From Anaerocolumna sp. (GTDB taxonomy: Bacteria; Bacillota; Clostridia; Lachnospirales; Lachnospiraceae), in NCBI GenBank assembly GCA_029256725.1, contig JAQSXJ010000012.1, positions 35,256-99,255 on the forward strand: a stretch of DNA of 64,000 bases. Reading direction: 5' to 3'. A program made the translations under genes and the position numbers. A model generated the notes under the pieces. The model was not told where the DNA came from and did no database searches. It was given only the letters and a program-made list of their open reading frames with translations. Below, one piece after another: positions 1 to 8,317 of the stretch (position 1 is its first letter; the number at the start of each line of letters is the position of its first letter).

Positions 1-928
1 CTCTGAAATAAGGCTTTCCATTAGCCTTAGGACCGGCTTTCTTAATACCGAAGAAAGCAAGCACAAAGAGTGTACAGATATAAGGAATCATTGCCAGCAG
101 CTGATAAGGTGTTTGGGAACTTAGCACCTGAAGACGCAACTGAAGCGCATCGGTAAAACCAAAGAGCAGCGCTGCGATTAATACCCCGCCCGGCATCCAT
201 CTGCCGAAAATAACTGCTGAAAGGGCAATAAAGCCACGTCCGGATACTACTCCGTCAGTATATGTACTGATATAACAGGTGGTCAGGTAGGCTCCGCCTA
301 CACCTGCTAAAGCACCGCAAACGATACAAGCAAGGTATTTCTGCTTTACTACATTAATACCCAGTGATTCTGCTGCTTTTGGATATTCACCAACTGCCCT
401 GAAGTTAAGTCCTGCCTTTGTCTTCTGAAAGAAAATAAAAGACAGCGGTACCAACAAGTAGGCAATATAAACGATAATTGTATGCTTAAAGAATACTGGT
501 CCGATTAAAGGTATCTTGCTTAAGAAAGGTATGGGCATCGGTGTCATTAAAGTCGCCTGTGCAAGGGTTGAGGATATACCAAAGTAAACCTTATAGATAA
601 AGGAGGCTATCGCCGGCGCAAAGATATTAATTGCCATACCGTAAACAATCTGTTCTGCCCCTAAGGTAATGGTACAAAAAGCATATACCATATTTATAAG
701 AATTCCTCCTGCCGCTCCTGCTAATAAGCCCAGATAGGGATTTCCCGTTATGTAACAGACCATAAAGCCAGCCAGGGCACCAAAGGCCATGATACCATCA
801 AGTCCGATATTAACCTGTCCGGCTCTTTCTGAATAAAGTTCTGCCAAAGCAACGATTAATATAGGCGTTGCCATACGAACAGTGGACAGGAGCAGTTCCT
901 GAATAAATGTTATATTTAAAAAATCCAT
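1..928 (-). CDS. ABC transporter permease, BMP/nucleoside type (second permease), C-terminus beyond window
   Basis: Integral membrane subunit of a BMP-family (Bmp/Nup-type) nucleoside or purine ABC importer. I translated it from the ATG at 928 running off the window edge; about 309 codons are present, so little is missing. The N-terminus reads MDFLNITFIQELL. Family-typical segments follow: a VNIGLDGIMAFGALAGF loop near residue 45, LNFRAVGEYPKAAESLGI in the middle and VSGRGFIALSAVIFGRW after it. Multiple hydrophobic helices are visible. Its ATG overlaps the TAA of the upstream permease by one base (TAATG), so the two are translationally coupled. Substrate is inferred from the family only. Confidence 0.9.
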   Translation of the reverse strand, partial: MDFLNITFIQELLLSTVRMATPILIVALAELYSERAGQVNIGLDGIMAFGALAGFMVCYITGNPYLGLLAGAAGGILINMVYAFCTITLGAEQIVYGMAINIFAPAIASFIYKVYFGISSTLAQATLMTPMPIPFLSKIPLIGPVFFKHTIIVYIAYLLVPLSFIFFQKTKAGLNFRAVGEYPKAAESLGINVVKQKYLACIVCGALAGVGGAYLTTCYISTYTDGVVSGRGFIALSAVIFGRWMPGGVLIAALLFGFTDALQLRLQVLSSQTPYQLLAMIPYICTLFVLAFFGIKKAGPKANGKPYFR

Positions 929-1992
929 TATGCTTTACCCTCCTGTGCTTTTTTAGACAGTAAGTTGGTAAGTACCTGTCTGATCTTAGGGAGATTGGTT
1001 AAGGCACTACCGGCTACAGCAAAGACGATAATCAATGCCTGTATGATGTCAATAACGGAGGTTGGCATTCCGCTTCCTGCCTGCATGGTAGTTGCTCCTG
1101 TACGCAATACCGCAAAAAGGTAAGCAACTAAAACTGTACCTATAGGATTAAGCTGTCCAATTAAGGCGATTGCTACCCCATCAAAACCATAACCATCACC
1201 AAAACCAGCCATAAGTCTAAACTGTGTCCCATGAAGTTCAACACTTCCGCCAAGCCCGGCTATAGCTCCGGAGATGATAAAGGATACCAGCATGATTTTC
1301 TTAACAGAATAGCCATTATAGCGGGCTGCTGTCTGATTTAACCCTACAGCTCTAAGCTTAAACCCTGCTGCCGTATGAAACAGAAAATAATATAAGAAAA
1401 GAGCTAATATAATGGCAATTATAATTCCTGCATGAAGTCTTGTTCCTTCCAGAATTCTGGGAAGCTTTACAGGAACTGCCGCTGTTTGGGGAACACTTCC
1501 CTCTCTTAAAGGGCTGGAATAGAGATAACCCATAAACAGAATCGCAATATAGTTTAACATGATGCTTACAATCATTTCATTTAAGCCTCTGGTAATTTTT
1601 AAGATACCTGGAATACAGCCCCATAAGCCTCCGGCTAAAACACCTGCGAGCAGACTGATTATTAGTAAAGGTATACCTGCTATTCCTGTTAATGAAGTGG
1701 ACACCCAGATGCTTGCAACGGCACCCATTGCAAACTGCCCCTCCGCACCAAGATTGAATACACCGCACTTATAGGCAAAGGTTGCTGCCAGTCCTGTAAA
1801 GATCAAAGGAACAGATTTTACAATAGTCTCACCGAAATTGGCTTTTGTACCAAAAGCTCCTTTTAACAGAAAGGAGAAGGCTTCTCCTGGATCTCCTCCG
1901 ATACCGGCTATCAGTATGGCACCTGCGAGAAAGGAAATCAGTATAGATACCAATGGCACCAGTATCTGTATCAGAAGTCGTTTCATTTTCAT
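928..1992 (-). CDS. ABC transporter permease, BMP/nucleoside type (first permease)
   Basis: 354-residue permease with an N-terminal hydrophobic helix (about residues 10-32) and roughly eight to ten further membrane segments. The VFNLGAEGQFAMGAVASIW motif near residue 78 and FDGVAIALIGQLNPIGT near residue 275 are typical of the first permease of nucleoside/BMP ABC importers (NupP/YufP-like). It lies directly after the ATPase gene with no spacer and is coupled to the second permease through TAATG. The role is import of nucleosides or related purines with the ATPase at 1993-3525. No solute-binding lipoprotein is seen next to this copy, unlike the second operon at 48.5-53.5 kb. Confidence 0.9.
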   Translation of the reverse strand: MKMKRLLIQILVPLVSILISFLAGAILIAGIGGDPGEAFSFLLKGAFGTKANFGETIVKSVPLIFTGLAATFAYKCGVFNLGAEGQFAMGAVASIWVSTSLTGIAGIPLLIISLLAGVLAGGLWGCIPGILKITRGLNEMIVSIMLNYIAILFMGYLYSSPLREGSVPQTAAVPVKLPRILEGTRLHAGIIIAIILALFLYYFLFHTAAGFKLRAVGLNQTAARYNGYSVKKIMLVSFIISGAIAGLGGSVELHGTQFRLMAGFGDGYGFDGVAIALIGQLNPIGTVLVAYLFAVLRTGATTMQAGSGMPTSVIDIIQALIIVFAVAGSALTNLPKIRQVLTNLLSKKAQEGKA

Positions 1993-3525
1993 TTATACTG
2001 CCTCCTTTGTTGTAATTTCTTTACCGGACATGGCAAGAGATATTTCATTAATAGGCGGATTCTCTCCCGGATACACACCTGCGATCCTGCCCTCATACAT
2101 AACTGCAATACGATCAGAAAGCTTTAATACTTCATCAAAATCGGCACTGATAAGTAAGATGGCACAGCCCTTATCTCTTGCTGCTATCATCAGATCATGG
2201 ACATATCTGGTAGCTCCGATATCAAGCCCTCTGGTAGGATGCACTGCTATTAACAGATCCGGATTTTCCTCCAGTTCTCTGGCAAGCACCACTTTCTGCT
2301 GGTTGCCGCCTGAGAGATTCCTAATTTCCTGCTCTATGGTAGCGCAGCGGATATCATATTTTTCTTTCATTACATTGGCATACTCAGTAATTGCCTTACG
2401 TTTTAAAAACAAGCCTTTTAATACGGATATCTTCTCTTTATACAGGCTTTTCATTATAAGGTTTTCTTTCACGCTCATGTTTCCTACAAGCCCCATTTTG
2501 TTTCTGTCTTCAGGTACATGGGATACATTAGCTTCTATAAAATTACCCGGAATAAATCTGGCTACTTTCCGTTCATTTACTGCAACACTGCCTTCCTGTG
2601 GACAGAGTACTCCGGTAACCAGCTGTGCTAACTGGGATTGACCATTACCATCAACGCCTGCGATACCAAGTATTTCACCTTTGTTGATATTTAAGGAGAT
2701 TTCACAGACACCGTTATGTTTGGATTCCTTATGATAGCTTACTTTATCGAGTTCCAATACCTTTTCTGCCTTTCCTTTGACCTTCTTGTAGACGTTATTA
2801 ACCAGTTCTTTTCCTATCATGAGGGTCGCAAGCTCTGTTTCATTGGTACCTTCCTTCTTAAGAGTCTTAATGGTCTCTCCGGTACGAAGTATGGTTATAC
2901 GGCTGCTGATTTCAAGCACTTCTCGCATCTTATGGGAGATAAAAATGACAGACTTTTTCTCAGCGGTTAGCTTTCTGATAATTCGAAAGAGCCCTTCTAC
3001 TTCAATATCAGTAAGTGCTGCCGTAGGTTCATCTAAGATTAGAAGCTCTGCGCCACGGTATAAAGCCTTGAGTATTTCAACACGCTGCTGTGCACCAACG
3101 GATATTTCCGTAACAGGCTTGTCTATTTCAATATCCAGTCCATAGCGGTCAGCCAGCTCAAGTATCTCTTTGCGAAGAACGTCTTTTTTAATAAACAGGG
3201 ATTTATCCTTTGAAATGCCAAGAATAATATTCTCAAATACTGTAAGGGCTTCTACCAGCATAAAATGCTGATGAACCATTCCGATACCAAGCTTTACTGC
3301 TCTGGAGGGTGAATCAATCTTAACTTTGGTGCCTTTTAGGTATAACTCGCCACCGGTTGGCTGATAAAGGCCTGTAAGAATATTCATGAGTGTACTTTTT
3401 CCTGCTCCGTTCTCACCAAGAAGTGTATGTACTTCTCCTTCCAGTACTGTAAAGTTGATATTCTTGTTAGCATATACCTCTCCGAACTTTTTCGTTATGT
3501 TTTCCATTTTAAGATATTCACTCAT
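1993..3525 (-). CDS. Nucleoside/BMP-type ABC importer ATP-binding protein (two ABC domains)
   Basis: Cytoplasmic double ATPase powering the importer encoded downstream. The first domain has Walker A LLGENGAGKST and signature SVGAQQR. The second has a degenerate P-loop region (GVDGNGQSQ) and signature LSGGNQQK, as in the NupO/YufO and RbsA/MglA type. The start is set at MSEYLKMENITKKFGE (ATG at 3525). The frame stays open 20 codons further upstream to 3585, but that stretch is part of a repeated cassette also found before lon, so the longer start is doubtful. The nearest AGAAAGG sits 13 bases before the ATG, which is long. Promoter and a terminator-like hairpin lie upstream. Confidence 0.9.
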   Translation of the reverse strand: MSEYLKMENITKKFGEVYANKNINFTVLEGEVHTLLGENGAGKSTLMNILTGLYQPTGGELYLKGTKVKIDSPSRAVKLGIGMVHQHFMLVEALTVFENIILGISKDKSLFIKKDVLRKEILELADRYGLDIEIDKPVTEISVGAQQRVEILKALYRGAELLILDEPTAALTDIEVEGLFRIIRKLTAEKKSVIFISHKMREVLEISSRITILRTGETIKTLKKEGTNETELATLMIGKELVNNVYKKVKGKAEKVLELDKVSYHKESKHNGVCEISLNINKGEILGIAGVDGNGQSQLAQLVTGVLCPQEGSVAVNERKVARFIPGNFIEANVSHVPEDRNKMGLVGNMSVKENLIMKSLYKEKISVLKGLFLKRKAITEYANVMKEKYDIRCATIEQEIRNLSGGNQQKVVLARELEENPDLLIAVHPTRGLDIGATRYVHDLMIAARDKGCAILLISADFDEVLKLSDRIAVMYEGRIAGVYPGENPPINEISLAMSGKEITTKEAV

Positions 3526-3580
3526 TTTAATAACCAAGCCTTTCTCATAACCTGCAGCCATTGAGGCGCAGGCACAAATT
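3514..3580 (-). repeat. Hairpin/AGAAAGG cassette, copy A (start of nucleoside ATPase gene)
   Basis: About 67 bases aligned with 36747-36813, before lon, at roughly 75% identity by eye. It holds a CCTGC...GCAGG stem (5 bp), an inner 3-bp stem and a 5-base loop, then TATGAGAAAGGC and, 13 bases after AGAAAGG, an ATGAGTGA start. In both copies the frame is open and encodes AGYEKG before the MS start. The inner stem differs between copies while staying paired if G-U pairs are allowed. Confidence 0.6.
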
Positions 3581-3599
3581 AACATTAAGCCATTTACAT

Positions 3600-3639
3600 A
3601 AAAAAAAGTGCAGATACATCCAAAAGGATTTATCTACAC
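3600..3639 (-). terminator. Terminator-like hairpin in the leader of the nucleoside ABC operon
   Basis: On the minus strand a 14-bp stem with one mismatch (GTGTAGATAAATCC / GGATGTATCTGCAC, TTTT loop) is followed by seven T. It lies between the promoter at 3705-3733 and the ATPase start, so it would act as an attenuator rather than an end-of-gene terminator. I could not match the about 60 bases between promoter and hairpin to a riboswitch class. Confidence 0.75.
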
Positions 3640-3704
3640 TATTGTATACCTGATTTCTTACTATTCATTTTGTCTCGCTTAAAGTCAGCAGTAATTTGAT
3701 AGTT

Positions 3705-3733
3705 ACTATATCATTATTTGATTGAACAGTCAA
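3705..3733 (-). promoter_or_regulatory. Sigma-A-type promoter of the nucleoside ABC operon
   Basis: TTGACT at 3733-3728 and TATAGT at 3710-3705 on the minus strand with 17 bases between them. Transcription would start near 3698 and give a leader of about 170 nt before the ATPase start. Confidence 0.75.
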
Positions 3734-3881
3734 TACTTTTTTTCATGAAAGAATATTCGAATATTTATGCAGAAAACCAATCAAATAATTGATTTTCATT
3801 CTCAATTTAATTTCTTTACAGACTCCCCAATTAAGAGTTCATCTCATACTTTTTGACACTTGCTCCTCTTGGTATCAGGTT

Positions 3882-4718
3882 CTAGACATATCCATAAAGA
3901 CCTCTAACCGATACTTCCCCGGATATAATCTCTCTGATTCCTTCTTTACTTTCTACCAAAAGAACCCCTTGTTCATTAATTCCCAGCGCCGTACCGGTAT
4001 ACTCACCTTCTCTTTCCAGTACCCTTACCTGTTTTCCCCTGTTAACCAGAAATTCTTCGTATTCAGCTTTCAGCTCAGATAAATCCCTGCTACGAAGGAA
4101 TTGTTGATAATAACCCTCAAAACGGTTTAATATCTTACCTATCAGAACGTTTCTATTAATCTTCTCGCCTTTTTCCAGGGCAAGTGAAGTTGCACTGTCT
4201 CTTAATTCCTCCGGGAATTCACTTCTGTTGGCATTTATGCCTATTCCGATAACAATATCCGGTGTTCCCTGAGATAAGCCTGCCATTTCCGTCAGAATAC
4301 CGCAGACTTTCCTGCCGTCTATAATAATATCATTGGGCCATTTTATGAAGGAGGAAAGTCCTGTATGTTCCCTGATGGAACTATTGACAGCAAGTGCTGC
4401 AACAATAGTCAGCATGGGACAGATTTGCGCCGGCAGTTCTGGTTGCAGCACCAGAGACATCCATATGCCACCTTCATGAGGTGAGCTCCAATCTCTGCCA
4501 AGTCTTCCCCTTCCATTGGTCTGCTCCTCTGCCAAAACAAGTATTCCATGAAGATTTTTTCCTTCTCCACGATGCTCTGCTAATAATCTTTTAGCCTCCG
4601 TATTGGTCGAATCTATTTGGTCATGAAAATTAATCTTACTACCAAATGACACTCCCGGTATTAGTACACCTTTTATGTCCTCAATATTCAATTTGCCGGA
4701 TTCATTCATATAGTTCAC
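3882..4718 (-). CDS. birA: Biotin--[acetyl-CoA-carboxylase] ligase without DNA-binding domain
   Basis: Attaches biotin to the carboxyl carrier protein via biotinyl-AMP. The 278 residues show DSTNTEAKRL, the biotin-binding GRGRLGRDW (about residues 70-78), KWPNDIIIDGRKVCGI in the centre and a small SH3-like C-terminal domain (about residues 235-278). Only about 30 residues precede the catalytic domain, too few for the winged helix of bifunctional BirA, so this copy probably does not repress biotin genes itself. The start is GTG at 4718, five bases after AAAGGA; an ATG three codons later is possible. It stands alone between the small membrane protein gene and the nucleoside ABC operon. Confidence 0.92.
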   Translation of the reverse strand: MNYMNESGKLNIEDIKGVLIPGVSFGSKINFHDQIDSTNTEAKRLLAEHRGEGKNLHGILVLAEEQTNGRGRLGRDWSSPHEGGIWMSLVLQPELPAQICPMLTIVAALAVNSSIREHTGLSSFIKWPNDIIIDGRKVCGILTEMAGLSQGTPDIVIGIGINANRSEFPEELRDSATSLALEKGEKINRNVLIGKILNRFEGYYQQFLRSRDLSELKAEYEEFLVNRGKQVRVLEREGEYTGTALGINEQGVLLVESKEGIREIISGEVSVRGLYGYV

Positions 4719-4859
4719 TGCTATCCTTTTTCTTTCTATGTTGATTGATGTTATATAATTTGTTGTTCCTTCTCTGGTCAGGTGTTAGTTACTCTCCTTA
4801 AATAATTCAGTAATCACACTTATAAGCACTATAAGTACAAAAGCCTAACTCATACTTCT

Positions 4860-5135
4860 TTATATCATTAAGAAAAAGGAAAATGCAACAAAATATATAA
4901 TGACACCAACCATAAAAAATCCAATGCTGTTCTTCTTATTGGTACCCTTAAGCCGCTTCACTCCGTTTAATATATTTATGGTGCCTGCCAGTAAAAGAAC
5001 GACTGCCATAAGCAGGATGTTGTCCTGGTCCATAAAATAAAATATTGCCAATATCATTATTACACATCCTATTGCAACATTTATAATATCCAGTACTAAT
5101 TTCTGTTCCTTAATAACCTTTATCAGTTTATTCAT
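4860..5135 (-). CDS. Small hypothetical membrane protein, three predicted helices
   Basis: 91 residues starting MNKLIKVIKEQK. Hydrophobic stretches at about residues 15-35, 40-58 and 70-90 suggest three membrane helices, with a positively charged loop (KRLKGTNKKN) around residues 60-69. I do not recognise the family. The start at 5135 is well supported: GGAA lies six bases upstream, and a hairpin precedes it that is almost identical to the one in front of clpP (see 5133-5172). A tandem repeat and the argF terminator lie upstream. Confidence 0.7.
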   Translation of the reverse strand: MNKLIKVIKEQKLVLDIINVAIGCVIMILAIFYFMDQDNILLMAVVLLLAGTINILNGVKRLKGTNKKNSIGFFMVGVIIYFVAFSFFLMI

Positions 5136-5172
5136 ATTTGGTTCCTATCTGCTTGCTTTTGCACGCTTATAT
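5133..5172 (-). repeat. Hairpin-RBS cassette, copy A (small membrane protein)
   Basis: Minus strand TATAAGCGTGC-AAAA-GCAAGC then AGATAGGAACCAAATATGA. The copy at 38909-38949 before clpP has the same order: hairpin with four-base loop, GCAGAT, GGA-type ribosome binding site, six-base spacer, ATGA. About 32 of 40 bases agree by eye. Confidence 0.65.
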
Positions 5173-5221
5173 ATAATCCCACTTATATAATCATATAGAA
5201 TCAAAGTTCCTGCGTCAAGTA

Positions 5222-5372
5222 TCAAAGCCACTTACTCGAGCAAATCCTCCTTACTCAAACAAAGCCATCTTACTCAAACAAATCCTCTTACTCAAACAAA
5301 TCCTCTTACTCAAACAAATCCTCTTACTCAAACAAAGCCATCTTGCGCAAACAAAGCCACCTTACTCAAATA
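5222..5372. repeat. Degenerate 18-19-bp tandem repeat, about eight units
   Basis: Units read CTTACTCAAACAAATCCT (18 bp, three perfect consecutive copies near 5287-5340) or CTTACTCAAACAAAGCCAT (19 bp), with diverged units at both ends (CTCGAG, CTTGCG, CAAATAAA variants). There is no spacer between units, so it is a minisatellite and not a CRISPR array. No reading frame of note covers it. It lies between the argF terminator and the small membrane protein gene. Confidence 0.9.
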
Positions 5373-5373
5373 A

Positions 5374-5436
5374 AAGTCAGAATTTATGAACTCATTTTAA
5401 TATCTGTTCACAAACTCTGACTCTTATAAGTAGACA
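5374..5436 (-). terminator. Terminator of argF
   Basis: A 17-bp arm pair (AGTCAGAGTTTGTGAAC with AGTCAGAATTTATGAAC reversed, two G-T pairs) with a 14-base loop, followed on the minus strand by TTTTATTT. It sits about 40 bases after the argF stop. Confidence 0.8.
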
Positions 5437-5475
5437 GCTTTTTATGGGTATTAACCTTATCTTCGCAAATTTATG

Positions 5476-6426
5476 TTAATTTCCAAGGGTTGCTACCATG
5501 ACTGCCTTTATGGTATGCATTCTGTTTTCTGCCTCATCAAATATGACGTCGGCATGAGCTTCAAAAACTTCTTCTGTTACTTCATAACTCTTAACTGCGG
5601 GAAGGCAGTGAAGAAAGACAGTTTTCTCAGTACCTACAGCATTCATAAGCTCTGTATTAACCTGATAAGGTTTTAACAGGGCGATACGCTCCCCTGCCAG
5701 TGCTTCTTCCCCCATAGAGCACCACACATCGGTATATACGGCATCGGCCCCCTTAACCGCATCAATATTATCAGTTATGGTTATAGTTCCGCCTGAGGTT
5801 TTATTATATTCTTGGCATTCAGCCACAAGTACCTCATCCGTCCATAAGGATTCGGGAGACAGTACAGTAAAGTTAATGCCTAATTTGGCACTTCCGATCA
5901 TAAGACTGTTTGCCATATTGTTACGACCATCACCTACATACACCAGATGGAGCCCCTTTAAGGTGCCAAACTGCTCTTTCAAGGTTAGAAAATCTGCCAA
6001 TATCTGAGTAGGATGATCTAAGTCTGTTAAACCGTTCCATACAGGAACACCACTGTATTTGGCTAGTTTCTCTACGGTATCCTGCTTAAAGCCTCTAAAT
6101 TCAATACCGTCAAACATACGTCCAAGTACTCTTGCTGTATCTTCAACACTTTCCTTGTAACCCAGTTGGATATCATCCTTCCCAAGATATTCGGGATGTC
6201 CGCCTTCATCGATACAACCTACAGTAAATGCACATCTGGTTCTGGTGGAAGGCTTCTCAAATATTAATGCAATATTCTTCCCCTTGAGGCTGTTACCTGT
6301 TATCCCTTGTTTTTTCTTAGTCTTTAAGTCTTTGGCAAGGTCTATGAGATACTCAATTTCTTCCGGTGTATAATCTTTTAAGGTTAAAAAACTCCGTCCT
6401 TTTAAATTCATTATTTTTTCTGCCAC
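5476..6426 (-). CDS. argF: Ornithine carbamoyltransferase
   Basis: Converts ornithine and carbamoyl phosphate to citrulline in arginine synthesis. Motifs: carbamoyl-phosphate site STRTRC (about residue 58), HPTQ in the middle and the ornithine/catalytic site HCLPA near residue 270. Length is about 311-316 residues, normal for the family. Two starts compete: GTG at 6426, with GGGAAAG six bases upstream inside a hairpin, or the family-typical ATG at 6411 ([14 protein letters not shown]), which overlaps the stop of a 29-codon leader frame as TAATG. No other arginine gene is adjacent, so a catabolic role in the arginine deiminase pathway cannot be excluded. Confidence 0.93.
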   Translation of the reverse strand: MAEKIMNLKGRSFLTLKDYTPEEIEYLIDLAKDLKTKKKQGITGNSLKGKNIALIFEKPSTRTRCAFTVGCIDEGGHPEYLGKDDIQLGYKESVEDTARVLGRMFDGIEFRGFKQDTVEKLAKYSGVPVWNGLTDLDHPTQILADFLTLKEQFGTLKGLHLVYVGDGRNNMANSLMIGSAKLGINFTVLSPESLWTDEVLVAECQEYNKTSGGTITITDNIDAVKGADAVYTDVWCSMGEEALAGERIALLKPYQVNTELMNAVGTEKTVFLHCLPAVKSYEVTEEVFEAHADVIFDEAENRMHTIKAVMVATLGN

Positions 6427-6500
6427 TTTAATCTTTCCCTATAGTATGAAAGATTGAAATATTTGCCCTGCCTTACACCCTGTATAGCCGGACAATGCAT
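6411..6500 (-). CDS. Possible 29-residue leader peptide of argF
   Basis: ATG at 6500 follows AAAAAGGAGG, the best ribosome binding site in this leader, but only one base separates AAGGAGG from the ATG, which is very close. The frame runs 29 codons and its TAA overlaps the argF ATG at 6411 (TAATG). Three of its codons are AGG/AGG/AGA arginine codons, two of them near the end. Coupled translation or arginine-sensitive control is a hypothesis; the frame may be chance. Confidence 0.35.
   Translation of the reverse strand: MHCPAIQGVRQGKYFNLSYYRERLKWQKK
6430..6462 (-). promoter_or_regulatory. Hairpin over the argF GTG ribosome binding site
   Basis: AATCTTTC and GAAAGATT form an 8-bp stem with a 10-base loop ending three bases before GTG 6426. 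It would hide the GGGAAAG ribosome binding site. Ribosomes moving through the leader frame would open it. Confidence 0.4.
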
Positions 6501-6546
6501 GCCTCCTTTTTCTAATCTTCAGGTTAAGCCATATGTTTATTTATTC

Positions 6547-6575
6547 ATATTACTTTATTTTTATGCATATGTCAA
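6547..6575 (-). promoter_or_regulatory. Promoter of argF
   Basis: TTGACA at 6575-6570, 17-base spacer, TAATAT at 6552-6547 on the minus strand. A sequence close to one half of an ARG box (TGAATAAATAAACA) overlaps and follows the -10; ArgR binding is only a possibility. Confidence 0.7.
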
Positions 6576-6727
6576 GCTACATTTCTTTTCTTGAATTTTA
6601 TTTAATCTTATAAAATCCGTTATAACTTGCCAAAATAACCTTAAAAAATTGAAATTTATATTATTCAAATGCGTTGTTATTATCCTTATACCGATTAAAC
6701 CATCTTAAATCCTTGACTTTAACTGAA

Positions 6728-6812
6728 TTAAGGTCTGTTTTACAGTTTGCATTTATACTAAGAGCTTATCCCTCTTCTTATAATCTGCGTTCAACTGTAA
6801 AACAAACCTTAA
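6728..6812. repeat. 85-bp imperfect palindrome, possible small palindromic element
   Basis: Outer arms of 20 bp (TTAAGGTCTGTTTTACAGTT at 6728-6747 and its complement at 6793-6812) differ at one position. An inner pair (TTATACTAAGAG with CTCTTCTTATAA reversed) continues the stem. No T-run or gene end is near. The rest of 6580-7006 is very AT-rich and shows nothing else that I can name. Confidence 0.7.
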
Positions 6813-7006
6813 TTTTACCCAAAATACGTTTCTGTTTTTATGAGTAAGGATCTTCTTATTATTCTTTTATACTTATTTATTCTATTATACTTATTTATTC
6901 ATTTATATAATTATTTGATTTATAATTATTTATTATGTCATTATAATTTTTATTTATTATTTTTATTAATCAAATTTATTAGCAACTATTTTAAGACACG
7001 ATAATC

Positions 7007-8203
7007 CTAAGAGGGCGGCAGTATTATTAACTTAATAACAAGGGTAAGGAATATTTCTATTACATAACCTCTTTTCTGACTCTTTTCATAATTCTCTCTT
7101 ATACGCTTTATCAATTCTTCTTCCGTATAGATTGCAAATTTAGATATATGGACTGTCTTGGCAGCCAGCTCCAAGAGACTTAAATATAGTTCCTGATAGG
7201 TCCAGTTTTTTTGCAGTCTTAAACTATTTGCAAGATTCTGGCAAACTCCTTCTAAAAAACGTCTGGTATAAACCTCTGCATCACCAAAGTCCAGCTTGTA
7301 ATATTCCAAAAAAGCCATCTTTACCGCTTCGTTAATATGAATCAGTCGCATTACTGCCTCTTCTTCCTTAATACTAGCTTTCAGATAGTAGATTTTACCG
7401 CTTAAGCTTCTTATACTACGCATACCATCAAAATAGCCAAGCTCAATATTTCTTCTGCTCTTTTCAGAATTAAATTCCAGCATACCCCCCAGGTTAATTC
7501 TTGGTGAAATCTGTGTAATTGTAACATCTTCAGGAATTTTTACGCTTTTTAAGAGACCCATTCCAAATATTCGAATGACTATAATATCCTTGTAATTCCG
7601 GTTAATGAGCATATCTACTGGAACATTATTAAACATACCACCATCCAGGTATCGCTGTCCGTTCAATTTTTCTCTTTTAAAGGCCGGCAATAGCGAACTG
7701 GCAAGGAGATAGTCTTTTAGATTCTCTTCTTCTATTTCCTGAGCTGTTATCTCAATTTCTTTTAGCTTATCCACAAGAAAAGTTCCAAAGACAAATTCCA
7801 TCCCCGACTGTTTTATCTTTTCCACATTGATGAATTTACTGATTAATTCCTTTAACGGTGCTACATCAATACCCCGTTCTGCTATTACCTTGGTGGTATC
7901 TTTGGTAAGAGATTTTAAATCCAGATTCTTTATGTCTCTTTTCATCAGACACTGCATTTGTTCATCATTTACATTCATGATATCAGAATAGGTTATATTC
8001 TTCCACAGCTCTTCTGCCGCTTCATAATCTCCCATGCACATCAAGGCACCGTTTAAGGCACCAACAGATACACCGGATACGCCTTTTATCTTAACTCCGC
8101 ATTCTAAAAGAGCCTTCCAGACACCAATCTGGTAGGCTCCTTTTGCTCCGCCGCCTTCAAGAACAATTCCGTATTCCTTGTTTAAGTCAAATTCTTTCGC
8201 CAT
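7007..8203 (-). CDS. Patatin-like phospholipase family protein
   Basis: Probable cytoplasmic serine lipase or acyl hydrolase with the Ser-Asp dyad of the patatin fold. The oxyanion motif GGGAKGAYQ lies near residue 18, the nucleophile motif GVSVG near residue 42 and the DGG aspartate (YLDGGMFNN) near residue 185. The remaining 200 residues are of unknown role. The start is placed at MAKEFDLNKEYG (ATG 8203), five bases after GGAG; an in-frame ATG at 8215 has no good ribosome binding site. It is monocistronic, with no linked lipid gene. Substrate unknown. Confidence 0.88.
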   Translation of the reverse strand: MAKEFDLNKEYGIVLEGGGAKGAYQIGVWKALLECGVKIKGVSGVSVGALNGALMCMGDYEAAEELWKNITYSDIMNVNDEQMQCLMKRDIKNLDLKSLTKDTTKVIAERGIDVAPLKELISKFINVEKIKQSGMEFVFGTFLVDKLKEIEITAQEIEEENLKDYLLASSLLPAFKREKLNGQRYLDGGMFNNVPVDMLINRNYKDIIVIRIFGMGLLKSVKIPEDVTITQISPRINLGGMLEFNSEKSRRNIELGYFDGMRSIRSLSGKIYYLKASIKEEEAVMRLIHINEAVKMAFLEYYKLDFGDAEVYTRRFLEGVCQNLANSLRLQKNWTYQELYLSLLELAAKTVHISKFAIYTEEELIKRIRENYEKSQKRGYVIEIFLTLVIKLIILPPS

Positions 8204-8317
8204 ACTTACTCCCATTCCGTTTATTTGAATGCCATGGGTCTGCCTGGTTCATGATCTATATACAGATTTGTTAATGCAGCATATAATGAGCTATATATTT
8301 TACTAATATCTAATTAA

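Noticed and set aside
1838..2641. 267-codon open frame on the plus strand inside the nucleoside ATPase gene
   Set aside because: It is antisense to a clear double ATPase, has no family motif and no ribosome binding site. It is a shadow frame.
3640..3735. Purine riboswitch in the nucleoside ABC leader
   Set aside because: I looked for the conserved purine-aptamer core and paired P1 arms and did not find them. Only promoter and terminator-like hairpin are supported.
5222..5372. Possible CRISPR array
   Set aside because: Units are only 18-19 bp and directly adjacent with no unique spacers. No cas gene is present.
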